DNA of 64,000 nt from Streptomyces sp. AJS327 (GTDB lineage Bacteria; Actinomycetota; Actinomycetes; Streptomycetales; Streptomycetaceae). Shown here piece after piece: positions 51,101-61,890 of the stretch (positions are counted from its first letter, which is position 1; each line of letters opens with the position of its first letter). The notes under the pieces were generated by a model that was given only the letters and a program-made list of their open reading frames with translations, had not been told where the DNA came from and ran no database searches. Both the position numbers and the translations under genes were made by a program. The stretch lies in assembly GCF_013450295.1 (NCBI RefSeq), contig NZ_SKBR01000002.1, forward strand, positions 124,001-188,000. Reading direction: 5' to 3'.

Positions 51101-51484
51101 GTGCTGCAACCGCCGCATCAGTCCCTGAAGGCCGCCGCCCCAGTCCCCGCCCAGCACACCCCGCCGCGCGACGACGAGGCGAACCCCTGGCACTCGGAGG
51201 CGGTCTGCCGACGGGACGAGGCGGGGCTCTTCTTCGCGCCGTCGAAGGAGCCCACCGCGGCCCGGCTCTCCAGGGAACAGGCGGCCAAACGCGTCTGCGC
51301 GCGCTGCCCGGTGCTGGTCGAGTGCCGCGAGCACGCGCTGGTGCTCCCCGAGCCGTACGGCGTGTGGGGCGGGCTGACGGCGGCCGAGCGCCGGGTGATG
51401 CTCGCCCGCAGACGCCGTCGGGAGGCCGCGACCGCCGGAAGCGTCGCCACCTCCGCCGAGGTCGGAACCCCGCGCATCGCGTGA
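51101..51484 (+). CDS. WhiB-family (Wbl) Fe-S transcription factor
   Basis: The 127-residue product has the four cluster cysteines Cys36, Cys66, Cys69 and Cys75 (AVCRR, VCARCPVLVEC) and the GVWGG turn at 87-91, followed by a basic C-terminal helix (RRVMLARRRRREAA). Wbl proteins bind a nitric-oxide- or oxygen-sensitive [4Fe-4S] cluster and usually partner the housekeeping sigma factor. From memory, its position between fumarase and glpX fits S. coelicolor wblI; I have not named it for that reason alone. The GTG follows AGGAG. Confidence 0.92.
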   Translation: MLQPPHQSLKAAAPVPAQHTPPRDDEANPWHSEAVCRRDEAGLFFAPSKEPTAARLSREQAAKRVCARCPVLVECREHALVLPEPYGVWGGLTAAERRVMLARRRRREAATAGSVATSAEVGTPRIA

Positions 51485-51735
51485 ACGCCGGGGTGTGGCA
51501 GGGGAGTTGACTCACGCGGGCCCGGTGTCCGGGCCCGGTACCCAGACCTGGCCGGTTCGGGGACGGCCCCGGCCGGTCCGGGAGAAGAGCGCCTGGCGGA
51601 GGCGGCCACGCGGGAGCGTGCCGCCGGGCGCCGCCCGCCGTACGGTCACCGGCGGCTCCGCCCACCCCGGCAGTCCGGGGCACACCGGGCGCCGGGCCGG
51701 AGGGGCGGGCCGCCGCGCGGCGCCGTGGGGATCGC

Positions 51736-52773
51736 TCAGGAGGCCCGGTCGAAGTCGATCGCGCTGTACGCCCGGAGCTTCGACAGCCGGTGCGTGGACT
51801 CGATCTGCCGGATCGTGCCCGACTTCGACCGCATCACCAGCGACTGGGTGGACGCCGTCTCGCCCCGGTAGTGCACCCCGCGCAGCAGGTCGCCGTCGGT
51901 GATCCCGGTCGCGACGAAGAAGACGTTCTCGCAGCCGACCAGGTCCTCGGTCTGGAGCACCCGGTCCAGGTCGTGGCCCGCGTCCAGCGCGCGCCGCCGC
52001 TCCTCCTCGTCCTTCGGCCACAGCTTGCCCTGGATGGTGCCGCCCAGGCACTTTATGGCGCAGGCCGCGATGATGCCCTCGGGGGTGCCGCCCACGCCGA
52101 GCAGCAGGTCGACACCGGTCCCCTCCCGTACGGCCATGATCGCGCCCGCCACGTCGCCGTCCGAGATGAACTTGATGCGGGCGCCGGACTCCCTGATCTC
52201 CCGCACGATGCCCTGGTGGCGCGGGCGGTCCAGCACCACCACGGTCACGTCGTCCGGGGCGCAGCCCTTGGCCTTGGCGATCCGCCGCACGTTGACGGAC
52301 GGGGGAGCCGTGATGTCCACGAACTCGGCGGCGGCCGGGCCCGTGACCAGCTTGTCCATGTAGAAGACGGCGCTCGGGTCGAACATCGCGCCACGCTCCG
52401 CGACGGCCAGGACCGAGACCGCGTTGCCCATGCCCTTCGCCGTGAGGGTGGTGCCGTCCACCGGGTCGACGGCCACGTCGCACTCGGCGCCGGTGCCGTC
52501 ACCGACCCGCTCGCCGTTGAACAGCATCGGGGCCTCGTCCTTCTCGCCCTCGCCGATGACGACGACGCCGTTCATCGAGACGGTGGAGATCAGGGTGCGC
52601 ATGGCCTTGACGGCGGCGCCGTCGGCCCCGTTCTTGTCGCCCCGGCCGACCCAGCGGCCGGAGGCCATCGCTCCGGCCTCGGTCACACGGACCAGCTCCA
52701 GTGCGAGGTTGCGGTCCGGGGCCTCGGGGCTGACTTCCAGCGGGGAGGGCAGGTGATGGGGGTGTTCGGTCAT
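51736..52773 (-). CDS. glpX: Class II fructose-1,6-bisphosphatase GlpX
   Basis: The 345-residue product has GEGEKDEA (74-81) and the metal-binding DPVDGT (103-108), both conserved in GlpX; the later half has [20 protein letters not shown]. It dephosphorylates fructose 1,6-bisphosphate in gluconeogenesis. Family similarity begins at the ATG at 52773, with a modest AAAGG upstream. It converges with the WhiB-family gene. Rv1099c is the positional counterpart. Confidence 0.95.
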   Translation of the reverse strand: MTEHPHHLPSPLEVSPEAPDRNLALELVRVTEAGAMASGRWVGRGDKNGADGAAVKAMRTLISTVSMNGVVVIGEGEKDEAPMLFNGERVGDGTGAECDVAVDPVDGTTLTAKGMGNAVSVLAVAERGAMFDPSAVFYMDKLVTGPAAAEFVDITAPPSVNVRRIAKAKGCAPDDVTVVVLDRPRHQGIVREIRESGARIKFISDGDVAGAIMAVREGTGVDLLLGVGGTPEGIIAACAIKCLGGTIQGKLWPKDEEERRRALDAGHDLDRVLQTEDLVGCENVFFVATGITDGDLLRGVHYRGETASTQSLVMRSKSGTIRQIESTHRLSKLRAYSAIDFDRAS

Positions 52774-52978
52774 CGGAGCGGACCTTTCTGCTCGGCGACG
52801 CCGGGCTGCTGAGGGTAGTCCTGACTGTACCGAGCTGCGTGCAATGTGAGCAGAGGGCCCCTCGGATGAGCAGGGACGGGGCGGTTTCACGGGCTTTCCG
52901 GGTCCCCGGTGCCGCGCGGTCCCGCACCGGAGATGACCCCTGGTCGGGGCGGCTCGGGCCATGGGGGACGATGGTGTC

Positions 52979-53629
52979 GTGGCAGCAGACAAACAACGCG
53001 GCAGGCAGACCGTGCGGGACATGGTGATCTCGCTCGCGGTGATCGTGCTGGCCGCCGGCGTGATCTACGTGTTCGTCCCGCACGACGAGGACGAGGACCC
53101 GGTCAAGAGGGTCAGCTACCAGGTGGAGCTGGACTCCGCCCGGCGGGCCGCCCCGTACCCGGTGGCCGCGCCGCGCGGGCTGTCCGACGACTGGCGCGCC
53201 ACCTCGGTGCGGTACCAGGCCAGGGGTGACTCCGGTTCGGTCTGGCACCTCGGATTCATGGCGCCGGGCAACGAGTACGTGGCGATCGAGCAGAGCGACG
53301 ACCGCCGTCCGCACGTGTTCGTCCGGGACGTCACCCGGGGCGCGGAGAAGACCGGGAAGACGCGGCGGATAGCGGGCGAGGACTGGGAGCGGTACTCCGG
53401 TCCCAAGTACGACGCGCTGGTCCGCGAGGCGGCCGACGGGAAGTCGACCACCGTGGTGATGGGCACCGCTCCGGACCGCCAGCTGACACACATGGTCGAG
53501 GCGCTGGACATCCGCCGGGCCCCGAGCCCGAGCGCTCCCGCCTCCCCGAGCGTCCCCCCGTCCCCGAGCCCGTCCACCGACGACGGTTCCGCGAAGCCCG
53601 GGGACGACGCGGAGGCCGCGACCTCCTGA
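52979..53629 (+). CDS. DUF4245 membrane-anchored protein
   Basis: The 216-residue product has one N-terminal membrane segment ([19 protein letters not shown]) and an outside domain with the DUF4245 pattern ([24 protein letters not shown]..., [32 protein letters not shown]). The last 40 residues are Ser/Pro-rich. Its function is unknown. The start could be ATG 52961 or GTG 52979; GGGGGAC favours the latter. It diverges from glpX by about 200 bases, as Rv1100 does from Rv1099c. Confidence 0.85.
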   Translation: MAADKQRGRQTVRDMVISLAVIVLAAGVIYVFVPHDEDEDPVKRVSYQVELDSARRAAPYPVAAPRGLSDDWRATSVRYQARGDSGSVWHLGFMAPGNEYVAIEQSDDRRPHVFVRDVTRGAEKTGKTRRIAGEDWERYSGPKYDALVREAADGKSTTVVMGTAPDRQLTHMVEALDIRRAPSPSAPASPSVPPSPSPSTDDGSAKPGDDAEAATS

Positions 53630-53753
53630 ACCGCCCCGAACCCGTCGGACCGGCCCCGAACCCGCCCCCGCAACCGCTGGACCGGCCCCGGCCCCGGTCC
53701 CGTCCGTGGAGGCGCGTCCGCGGAGACGGGGGGCACGGGGCCGTGGGCGGGGC

Positions 53754-54368
53754 TCAGAGAGTGGTGAGGGCGTCCGCCGCGGCCAGCCTCGGGGCGCGCG
53801 GCCGGTAGGCGTCCGGCGCGGGCACACCGATGTTCATCGCGAGCAGCACCCTCTGCCGTCCGTCACCGAAGAACTCCCGGTCGACGGCCGCGTGGTCGAA
53901 TCCGGTCATCGGGCCGGCGGCCAGCCCGGCGGCGCGCACCCCGAGGATGAAGTAGCCCGCCTGGAGGGCCGCGTTGAGGCTGCCCGCCCGCTCCCGGGAC
54001 TCCGGCTCCGCGAACACCGTGTCTTTCAACCGGGGCGCGTGCGGCAGCAGTTCCGGCAGCCGCTCGTGGAAGTGCAGGTCGACGGAGAGCAGCGCGGTCA
54101 GCGGGGCCGCCGTGGTCTTCGCGCGGTTGCCCTCCGCCATGTGCCGCACCAGCCGTTCCCTGGCCTCCGGCGTGCGGAGCAGCGTCAGCCGCAGTGGGGA
54201 CTGGTTGAACGCGGTGGGGGCGAGTCGAACGAGTTCGTAGATCTCCTGGATCTGCGCGTCCGAGACCGGCTGTTCCGTGAAGGAACTGGCGGTGTGGGCC
54301 TCGTGGAACAGCAGGTTCTGGGCCGTGGGATCGAGCGCGAGGGTCATCCGGTGGTGCCTGTTCTTCAT
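53754..54368 (-). CDS. Nitroreductase family protein (malonic semialdehyde reductase-like)
   Basis: The 204-residue product has the FMN-binding nitroreductase fold: EIYELVRLAPTAFNQSPLRL for flavin contact, AGYFILGVRAAGLAAGPMTGFD, and a GVPAPDAYRPRAPRL tail. The subgroup resembles RutE/malonic semialdehyde reductases, which use flavin and NAD(P)H. Substrate is inferred. Starts at 54368 and 54347 (MTLALDP) are both possible; neither has a strong ribosome site. It lies in the gap between glpX and xseB and is not part of the M. tuberculosis order I know. Confidence 0.85.
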   Translation of the reverse strand: MKNRHHRMTLALDPTAQNLLFHEAHTASSFTEQPVSDAQIQEIYELVRLAPTAFNQSPLRLTLLRTPEARERLVRHMAEGNRAKTTAAPLTALLSVDLHFHERLPELLPHAPRLKDTVFAEPESRERAGSLNAALQAGYFILGVRAAGLAAGPMTGFDHAAVDREFFGDGRQRVLLAMNIGVPAPDAYRPRAPRLAAADALTTL

Positions 54369-54753
54369 CGCTGTGACAGATCGGTACGGCGTCCACGATA
54401 GAGGCATGTTGTTAAACGTTGGACCAAACGTGGCCGGGGCCACGTTCGCCCGCCGTCCCGGCGAGGTGGGGGCGTGCGGACGAGCCCCCGGTCCGTCCTC
54501 TCTCCGTCCTCCGCCCCTCTCCGTCTCTCCGGCCGCTCGTCGACACCCCTCCGTACGGCGTCCCCTCGGCGCCTCGGCCGTGCCGGGGCGGGGCGCGCCT
54601 GAACCACCCCTCGGGTGCCGCCCGTTCGGCGGCTGGCGCGAAGCGACGGAGGGCGATGCGAGGTGGCGGAAAGCGACGGAAGGTGGCGGAAGGGGTGATC
54701 GGCGTCCGCCCCGGGGGGCTGTCACCGGGGGCGGGACCGCTACCGCGGGGCGT
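54369..54753. other. Gap between xseB and the nitroreductase gene, with direct repeats
   Basis: No gene. AAACGT repeats at 54414-54419 and 54426-54431 flank TTGGACCAA near the nitroreductase promoter. AGGTGGCGGAA repeats at 54661-54671 and 54681-54691, and AAGCGACGGA at 54641-54650 and 54671-54680, giving a degenerate tandem tract. Confidence 0.55.
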
Positions 54754-55113
54754 TCAGCGGCGCCGGGTTCCCGGAGGCGGGTCGTCGTCCTCGTCCTCCT
54801 CCAGCTCCTCCGCGTCCTCGGCGTCGCCGGGGTCCTCCGCGTCCTCGTTCTCCTCGTCCTCCTCGGCCGCCAGCACCTCGTCCAGCCGGGCGCGGGCGCC
54901 CTCCAGCCACTCCCGGCAGATCCGCGACAGCTCCTCGCCGCGCTCCCAGAGCGCCAGCGACTCCTCCAGCGGGACGCCTCCCGCCTCCAACCGCCGTACC
55001 ACCTCGACCAGTTCGGCCCGGGCCTGCTCGTAGCTGAGCGAGGCGAGCGCGGTGGCCCCCGACGCCCCGGAGTCAGCCGGACCTTCGGACTCCGCTTCCG
55101 TCTCTCTCGTCAT
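54754..55113 (-). CDS. xseB: Exodeoxyribonuclease VII small subunit
   Basis: The 119-residue product has the XseB core ([38 protein letters not shown] split over 27-65, ending [17 protein letters not shown]), then an acidic tail ([17 protein letters not shown]...) longer than in most homologues. It pairs with XseA to degrade single-stranded DNA. No ribosome site is obvious, but TAGGGT lies six bases upstream of the ATG, suggesting its own leaderless transcript. Confidence 0.9.
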   Translation of the reverse strand: MTRETEAESEGPADSGASGATALASLSYEQARAELVEVVRRLEAGGVPLEESLALWERGEELSRICREWLEGARARLDEVLAAEEDEENEDAEDPGDAEDAEELEEDEDDDPPPGTRRR

Positions 55114-55119
55114 ACCCTC

Positions 55120-55125
55120 ACCCTA
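55120..55125 (-). promoter_or_regulatory. -10 hexamer TAGGGT of a possible leaderless xseB transcript
   Basis: TAGGGT on the minus strand is followed by six bases (GAGGGT) and then the ATG at 55113. The GAGGG could alternatively serve as a close ribosome site. Confidence 0.4.
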
Positions 55126-55268
55126 AGCACCGGCCCCGACAGCGCCGCGCCCCGACAGGACGGCCGAACCCCGGCGACGCGGCGAACGCCGAACCGTCCG
55201 ACCGCGCCGAGCGCCACCTCGTCCGACGGGGCTGGCGCCAGCTGTCCGACGCGGGCGAACGCTCCCCA

Positions 55269-55296
55269 CCCAACGCGCTCCGCCCAACGCGCTCCG
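55269..55296. repeat. Exact 14-bp tandem repeat between xseB and xseA
   Basis: CCCAACGCGCTCCG is present twice in tandem (55269-55282, 55283-55296), in the 207-base gap between the two subunit genes. Confidence 0.7.
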
Positions 55297-55320
55297 CCCG
55301 CTGGCCTCCGGGCCCCGCGA

Positions 55321-56532
55321 CTAGCCGGGCGGGGCGACGGTGACCTCGAACTCGCCCTCGGCGACCCGGGCCCGCAGCGCCTCACCCGCCGTGACCTCGG
55401 TGGCCTCGCGCACCACCGCGCCGTCCGCGCGGCGCAGCACGGCGTACCCGCGGCGCAGCGTCGCCGCGGGGGAGAGCGCCACCACCCGGGCGTGGGTGTG
55501 GGCCAACTCGTCCTCCGCGCGGTCGAGTCGGTGGGCGAGAACCCGGCGGCCCCGGGCCACCCAGTCCGCCACGTCCGCCGCGCGCTCCTCCACGATGGCC
55601 AGCGGGTCGGCCATCGCCGGACGGCTCATCACCTCGTCCAGCCGCCGCTCCTCGTGGTCGAGGACACCGGTGATGACGCGCCAGGCGCGCTCCCGGAGTC
55701 CCCCGATCCGCTCGTGCTCCTCGCCCACGTCCGGGACGGTGTCCTTGGCCGCGTGCGTCGGGGTGCGCGACCTGAGGTCGGCGACCAGGTCCAGCAGCGG
55801 GGAGTCCGCCTCGTGTCCGATGGCCGAGACCACCGGGGTCCGGCAGGCGGCCACCGCGCGGACCAGCCGCTCGTCCGAGAACGGCAGCAGGTCCTCCATC
55901 CCGCCCCCACCCCGGGTGACGATGACGACCTCCACGTCCTCCCGCGCGTCCAGCTCCCGGACCGCCTCGATGATCTGCGGAACCGCGTGGACCCCCTGCA
56001 CCGCCGTGTGCCGGACCTCGAAGCGGACCGCGGGCCACCGCTCCCGCGCGGTGTGCAGCACGTCCCGTTCGGCGTCCGAGGCGCGGCCGGTGACCAGCCC
56101 TATCCGGCCCGGGAGGAAGGGCAGCGGCCGTTTCCGCTCCGCCGCGAACAGCCCCTCGGCGGCGAGCGTCGCACGCAACCGCTCCAGCCGCGCCAGCAGT
56201 TCACCCACCCCGACGGGCCGGATCTCGGCGGCGCGCAGCGAGAGACTGCCGCCCCGCTCGTACCAGACCGGCTTGGCGTGCACCACGACGCGGGCACCCT
56301 CGCCGATCACGTCCTTCACGCGCTCGAAAACCTGCCGGAAACAGGTGACGGTGATCGAGGTGTCCCGGGACGGGTCGCGCAGCGTCAGAAAGGCCATCCC
56401 CGCGCCGGGACGGGGCGAGAGCTGCACGATCTGCCCCTCCACCCAGACGTCCCCCAGCCGCTCGATCCAGCCGCCGATCTTGCGGGAGACCTCGCTGACG
56501 GGGATCGGCGTCTCGGCCGTGTTGAAAGCCAT
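55321..56532 (-). CDS. xseA: Exodeoxyribonuclease VII large subunit
   Basis: The 403-residue product has the N-terminal OB-fold ([42 protein letters not shown]) and the XseA catalytic region ([48 protein letters not shown], and [15 protein letters not shown]). With XseB it processes single-stranded DNA in repair. There is no ribosome site before the ATG at 56532; TAGCCT lies six bases upstream, so the message is probably leaderless. The gene lies 207 bases ahead of xseB on the same strand. Confidence 0.95.
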   Translation of the reverse strand: MAFNTAETPIPVSEVSRKIGGWIERLGDVWVEGQIVQLSPRPGAGMAFLTLRDPSRDTSITVTCFRQVFERVKDVIGEGARVVVHAKPVWYERGGSLSLRAAEIRPVGVGELLARLERLRATLAAEGLFAAERKRPLPFLPGRIGLVTGRASDAERDVLHTARERWPAVRFEVRHTAVQGVHAVPQIIEAVRELDAREDVEVVIVTRGGGGMEDLLPFSDERLVRAVAACRTPVVSAIGHEADSPLLDLVADLRSRTPTHAAKDTVPDVGEEHERIGGLRERAWRVITGVLDHEERRLDEVMSRPAMADPLAIVEERAADVADWVARGRRVLAHRLDRAEDELAHTHARVVALSPAATLRRGYAVLRRADGAVVREATEVTAGEALRARVAEGEFEVTVAPPG

Positions 56533-56538
56533 ACGAGG

Positions 56539-56544
56539 AGGCTA
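56539..56544 (-). promoter_or_regulatory. -10 hexamer TAGCCT of a possible leaderless xseA transcript
   Basis: TAGCCT on the minus strand is followed by CCTCGT and then the ATG at 56532; no ribosome site is present. Confidence 0.5.
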
Positions 56545-56691
56545 ATGCCCGCCGCTGACGCCCCCGCCCCGTCACCGCGCCCCACCCCGACCCGCCCCGG
56601 GATCCACCCCGGGGCCCTCCTCCGGCCGTTCCCGGACCCCTCCGCGCCGTCCGGTCGGCGTCGTCCCACTGACGCCCGGGCCGCCCGACCG

Positions 56692-58161
56692 CTACGGGGA
56701 AGGGGACTTCCCGGAGCCGGAGCCGGGCTCGGGGTCGAATCCCGGTTCGGGCCCGGGCGGGCCGAGCGGGCCGCGGACCGGGCTCAGCGGCCCGCGGCCG
56801 CGGTACCAGAGCACCGCCAGCACCGCGAGCCCCACCAACAGCCAGGCCAGACCGACCAGATGGGCTTCGCGGTGGGCGGTGACGATCACCGCGACCACGA
56901 TGCCGAGGCCCACTAGCGGCACCACCCAGTCGCGGCCCACGCTCATCGGCGGCCCGCCCCGTCGCCGCAGGCCGTAGTAGCCGATCACCGAGAGGTGCAG
57001 CAGCGCGAAGGCGGTCAGCGCGCCGATGTCCACCACCGAGACCAGCCGTCCCAGCCCACCGTCGGCACGCGCCGCCCAGACCGCCGCGCACAGCGTGATC
57101 AGCGCCGTCAGCAGCAGCGCGCGCCCCGGTACGTCGGTGCGCGGGTGGACGCGCGACAGCGGTCTCGGCAGCCGCCCGTCGCGGGCCATCGCGAACAGCA
57201 GCCGCCCGGCCGCCGCCTGTCCGGCGAGCGCCGCGAAGGCCGCCCCCACCGCCTTGCTGAACGCGACGGTGTTCCCGAGCCAGTCGCCCACCGCGGACCC
57301 GGTGGCGTCGTAGAAGGCCGCGTCCTGGTCGGCCGGGCGGTCGGCCAGCTCCGCCGAGGACTCGCCGCTGAGCAGGGCGGCCAGATAAGTCTGCACGAGG
57401 AACAGCACCCCGGCCGTGACCAGGCAGAAGACCAGGGCCCTGGCGACGCGGGCAGGCGCCGGGCCGCCCTCTCCCCGTGTCTCCTCGGCGAAGTTGGCGA
57501 TCGCGTCGAAGCCGAGGAAGGAGAGCACCGCGACGGAGACCGCGCCCAGCAGCGCCGTCGTCGAGAAACCGGTGTCCGAGGTGAAGGGGGTGAGCCAGCC
57601 CCGCTCCGTCCCGTCCCGCACCAGCACCACCAGCGCCGCCACCACGAACAGCAGCAGCACCGCGATCTCCATCAGCAGTACGACGAAGCCGACGCTGGCC
57701 GCGCGGCGCACCCCTGAGAGGTTGAGCGCGGTCGAGAGGAGCACCGCGAGCGCCGTCCAGATCCACTGGTCGACCGCGGGCACCAGCTGCTCCATCGCGA
57801 TACCGCAGAACAGGTAGGCGACCGCGGGGATCAGCACGTAGTCCAGCATCGCCATCCACCCCGCGACGAAGCCGGGGCCGCGGCCGAGCCCGGCGCTCGC
57901 GTAGGCGTACACCGAACCGGCCTGCGGGACGGCGCGCAGCATACGGACGTACGAGGAGGCGGTGAAGGCCATGGCCACCGTGGCGACCACGTACACCAGC
58001 GGAACGGTGCCGTGGCTCCGGGCGTCGAGCGCCCCGAAGATCCCCACGGGCGCCATGGGCGCGATGAACAGCAGGCCGTAGACGACGAGATCGCGGGTGG
58101 TCAGGCTGCGCCGCAGGCCAGGTCCGGGAGCGGGTGCGGAGCGGGCGCGAAATCCGGGCAT
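56692..58161 (-). CDS. APC-family amino acid permease
   Basis: The 489-residue product has 12 or more membrane segments and APC-family landmarks: [18 protein letters not shown] (TM1), [21 protein letters not shown] (split in TM2-3), [11 protein letters not shown], and [19 protein letters not shown]. It probably imports an amino acid or amine with protons; the substrate is not readable. The C-terminus is Pro/Gly-rich. It diverges from ispH with only 65 bases between the starts. Confidence 0.9.
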   Translation of the reverse strand: MPGFRARSAPAPGPGLRRSLTTRDLVVYGLLFIAPMAPVGIFGALDARSHGTVPLVYVVATVAMAFTASSYVRMLRAVPQAGSVYAYASAGLGRGPGFVAGWMAMLDYVLIPAVAYLFCGIAMEQLVPAVDQWIWTALAVLLSTALNLSGVRRAASVGFVVLLMEIAVLLLFVVAALVVLVRDGTERGWLTPFTSDTGFSTTALLGAVSVAVLSFLGFDAIANFAEETRGEGGPAPARVARALVFCLVTAGVLFLVQTYLAALLSGESSAELADRPADQDAAFYDATGSAVGDWLGNTVAFSKAVGAAFAALAGQAAAGRLLFAMARDGRLPRPLSRVHPRTDVPGRALLLTALITLCAAVWAARADGGLGRLVSVVDIGALTAFALLHLSVIGYYGLRRRGGPPMSVGRDWVVPLVGLGIVVAVIVTAHREAHLVGLAWLLVGLAVLAVLWYRGRGPLSPVRGPLGPPGPEPGFDPEPGSGSGKSPSP

Positions 58162-58214
58162 GCTGTCCAGCTTGCCCCAAACGTCCCCGCCCTCCCGGCA
58201 GCGTCATACGCCCT

Positions 58215-58220
58215 TACGAT
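58215..58220 (+). promoter_or_regulatory. -10 hexamer TACGAT of a possible leaderless ispH transcript
   Basis: TACGAT is followed by six bases (GGACTC) and then the ATG at 58227; no ribosome site is present. Confidence 0.55.
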
Positions 58221-58226
58221 GGACTC

Positions 58227-59315
58227 ATGACCGCACCCGCCTCGCGCCCGGCCACCGATCCGGATGCAGCCGCAGCGCGCCGCCCCGCAGAACGCCGAGT
58301 CCTGCTCGCCGCCCCCCGCGGCTACTGCGCGGGCGTGGACCGCGCCGTGATCGCCGTCGAGAAAGCCCTGGAGCAGTACGGCGCACCCGTCTACGTGCGC
58401 CACGAGATCGTGCACAACAAGTACGTGGTGCGCACCCTGGAGAAGAAGGGCGCGATCTTCGTCGAGGAGACGGAGGAGGTGCCCGAGGGGGAGATCGTCA
58501 TCTTCTCCGCGCACGGCGTCGCCCCCGTGGTCCACGAGGAGGCCGAACGCGGCAAGCTCGCCACCATCGACGCCACCTGCCCGCTCGTCACCAAGGTCCA
58601 CAAGGAGGCCGTCCGATACGCCCGGGAGGACTACGACATCCTCCTGATCGGACACGAGGGCCACGAGGAGGTCATCGGCACCAGCGGCGAGGCGCCCGAC
58701 CACGTCACGCTGGTCGACGGCCCGAAGGACGTGCAGAACGTCGAGGTCAGGGACCCGGACAAGGTCGTCTGGCTCTCCCAGACCACCCTCTCCGTCGACG
58801 AGACGATGGAGACGGTCGACGCCCTCAAGGGCCGCTACCCCAACCTGCTCTCCCCGCCCAGCGACGACATCTGCTACGCCACCCAGAACCGGCAGAACGC
58901 GATCAAGCAGGTGGCGGCTGAGGCCGATCTCGTGCTGGTCGTCGGCTCGCGGAACTCCTCGAACTCCGTCCGGCTGGTGGAGACGGCGCTCAACCACGGC
59001 GCGCGCGACGGTCACCTGGTGGACGGTGCCGAGGAGATCGACGAGAGCTGGCTGGACGGCGTCACCACCATCGGCCTCTCCTCCGGCGCCTCCGTCCCGG
59101 AGGTCCTCGTCGACGGGGTGCTGGAGTGGCTGGCCGAACGGGGCTGGCAGGACGTGGAGATCGTCCAGCCCGTGGAGGAGCGGATGCAGTTCTCGCTCCC
59201 CAAGGAGCTGCGGCGGGACCTGCGTGCCGAGGCCGCCCGCAGGCTCGCGACCACCCCGGACACCGAGGCCGGCAGCGAATCCACCCCCGCCGAAGCCTCC
59301 TCCTCCGAGAGCTGA
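58227..59315 (+). CDS. ispH: 4-hydroxy-3-methylbut-2-enyl diphosphate reductase IspH (LytB)
   Basis: The 362-residue product has all three cluster cysteines of IspH: Cys34 in [10 protein letters not shown], Cys118 in [10 protein letters not shown] and Cys216 in [10 protein letters not shown], plus His96 in FSAHGVAP and the [11 protein letters not shown] loop. It makes isopentenyl and dimethylallyl diphosphate in the MEP pathway. The C-terminus is Ser/Glu-rich. The start is the ATG at 58227, without a ribosome site but with TACGAT upstream. It matches Rv1110. Confidence 0.96.
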   Translation: MTAPASRPATDPDAAAARRPAERRVLLAAPRGYCAGVDRAVIAVEKALEQYGAPVYVRHEIVHNKYVVRTLEKKGAIFVEETEEVPEGEIVIFSAHGVAPVVHEEAERGKLATIDATCPLVTKVHKEAVRYAREDYDILLIGHEGHEEVIGTSGEAPDHVTLVDGPKDVQNVEVRDPDKVVWLSQTTLSVDETMETVDALKGRYPNLLSPPSDDICYATQNRQNAIKQVAAEADLVLVVGSRNSSNSVRLVETALNHGARDGHLVDGAEEIDESWLDGVTTIGLSSGASVPEVLVDGVLEWLAERGWQDVEIVQPVEERMQFSLPKELRRDLRAEAARRLATTPDTEAGSESTPAEASSSES

Positions 59316-59619
59316 GCCCGCCCGGTGCGGGCGGAGCCCCCACGGCCCCAAGGCCGCGTTCCTGGGGTCCTCGGGGTCCTTGGTCCTTGGGGTTCTTGGG
59401 TCCTTGGCGTTCTTGGGTTCGTCCGGTCAGAACGCCCAGTCCGACCGCGCCCCGCACCGGTCTCCCGAACACCTCGGGGCCGGGGCGGGGACCGGGCGGA
59501 GCACGGGGCGGGCGGTCACGGCCCGGCCGACAGTGCCGCCGTCCCGCGGCGCCCCACCCGCGTCCCGTGGGCCGTGCGCGTCCCCCGGGGTTTCCCGGGC
59601 CTTCCGCGTCCCCCGAGTC
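59316..59619. other. Gap after ispH with a small hairpin and degenerate GGGTCCTTG repeats
   Basis: GCCCGC/GCGGGC (59316-59332) is a possible terminator. From 59361 to 59420 there are about seven imperfect copies of a 9-10 base GGGTCCTTG-like unit. No gene is seen; the stretch lies between the convergent ispH and DUF6542 genes. Confidence 0.6.
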
Positions 59620-60351
59620 TCAGGAGCGTTGCCGGCGCCGGGGCCGCCGCGCGTCGCGCGGGCCCTCCGGGCCCCCGGAACCCTTGGGGACCCCCGCCCG
59701 TACCAGTCCGCGCAGCCCCGCCAGGGTGCCCGGAATCCCCGCCACCTTCGGACCGTCCGGACGCTCGGCGTCCGAGCGCCGCGAGCGGATCCGGGCCCGG
59801 CGGACGAAGGCGACCGCGACCGCGAGCAGCGTCCCGGCGTAGAGCCAGCCCGCGTGCAGCGCCAGCGCCGAGACGCCGTTCATCAGCAGCCCGCTCACCC
59901 CGTCCGACTCGCTGCCGATGAAGAACACCCCGACGGCGAAGGCGATCGGTACCACCACCGGCCCCGCCAGCAGGTCCGCGGGCCGCACCCAGCCCGCCGC
60001 CACCGTGCTGACCAGGCAGAACACCACTCCGTAGACCGCGGGCGAACCGCCGAGCACCAGCGCGTCCAGGGCTCCGGTCAGCGCCATGAGCAGGGTCGCC
60101 AGCACACCGGCGCCCAGCCCCGTGAGCCGGGCGCGGGGCATCCCCGGGCGCGGGGCGGCCTGGTAGACGGAGACGGACTCGCGCCGCGCCAGCGCCTCCG
60201 GCCCGGTCGCCAGGGGCGAGGATGGGGTGGGGCGCGGCAGCCGCGGGCCGCGCGGTGGGCCTCCCGAGGCCCCACGGGGCCGGGGTCCGGACCGCTCCGC
60301 CCGTCGCGGCGGCTCGTGCTGGACTGTGCGCGCGCTGTGCTGGTGCTCCAC
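59620..60351 (-). CDS. DUF6542-type membrane protein
   Basis: The 243-residue product has a disordered basic N-terminus, four membrane segments (about residues 76-185: GAGVLATLLMALTGALDAL, VYGVVFCLVSTVAAG, VVVPIAFAVGVFFIG and HAGWLYAGTLLAVAVAF) and an Arg-rich tail. It corresponds by position to Rv1111c. No function is known to me. The GTG at 60351 has no ribosome site, but TACCGT lies six bases upstream; the frame further upstream is noise. Confidence 0.8.
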   Translation of the reverse strand: MEHQHSARTVQHEPPRRAERSGPRPRGASGGPPRGPRLPRPTPSSPLATGPEALARRESVSVYQAAPRPGMPRARLTGLGAGVLATLLMALTGALDALVLGGSPAVYGVVFCLVSTVAAGWVRPADLLAGPVVVPIAFAVGVFFIGSESDGVSGLLMNGVSALALHAGWLYAGTLLAVAVAFVRRARIRSRRSDAERPDGPKVAGIPGTLAGLRGLVRAGVPKGSGGPEGPRDARRPRRRQRS

Positions 60352-60357
60352 CGGGCC

Positions 60358-60363
60358 ACGGTA
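60358..60363 (-). promoter_or_regulatory. -10 hexamer TACCGT of a possible leaderless DUF6542 transcript
   Basis: TACCGT on the minus strand is followed by GGCCCG and then the GTG at 60351; no ribosome site is present. Confidence 0.5.
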
Positions 60364-60566
60364 GGCCGCCTGCCCCGCGCGGGGAGAGCACGGACACGCA
60401 TCGGTGGTGTGCGGGGCGTGTGTTCGACGGAACGGCGGCTGCCGTCCCGGAGGCCTCCCACCGCCCGTAGACTGGGCGACGGCCCGGCATCGGCCGCGCC
60501 CCCCCCGCGTCAGGGCTCCGCACCGCCCGGGACCATCCGCATCCACTCGCTACGGGAAGTCGCCAC

Positions 60567-61655
<1,089 letters not shown>

Positions 61656-61704
61656 CGGCTGACGTAACACCACGTCGCTGATCTGCCAAACGTGCAGGTC
61701 AGAT

Positions 61705-61741
61705 GGGGTCCGACTCTTCGGAGTCGGGCCCTTTGATTTTT
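61705..61741 (+). terminator. Terminator after ychF
   Basis: GGGTCCGACTC (61706-61716) pairs with GAGTCGGGCCC (61721-61731) across TTCG with one G-T pair, then CTTTGATTTTT; this is the only classic T-tailed terminator in the window. Confidence 0.92.
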
Positions 61742-61744
61742 ACG

Positions 61745-61827
61745 GTGCTGGATAGGTGCTGGATTTTCTGACCTCTCGTCACCTGTCATCACCCCTCATC
61801 TCCGTACCGTGCTGGATCCGTGCTGGA
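61745..61827 (+). repeat. Two pairs of GTGCTGGA direct repeats, each pair 11 bp apart
   Basis: GTGCTGGA occurs at 61745-61752, 61756-61763, 61809-61816 and 61820-61827. Within each pair the spacing is exactly 11; the pairs are 64 apart. This resembles arm-type integrase sites or operator arrays. The stretch between ychF and the Fic gene has no gene. Confidence 0.6.
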
Positions 61828-61890
61828 CGAGAGCGCACACGGTGGGGCTGGCCCCGTCAGAGCCTGGCGGCGCTGGTGAGCGCGGACGGG

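Noticed and set aside
54277..56916. An 879-codon plus-strand frame over the xse genes
   Set aside because: Antisense to xseA and xseB; no recognisable domain.
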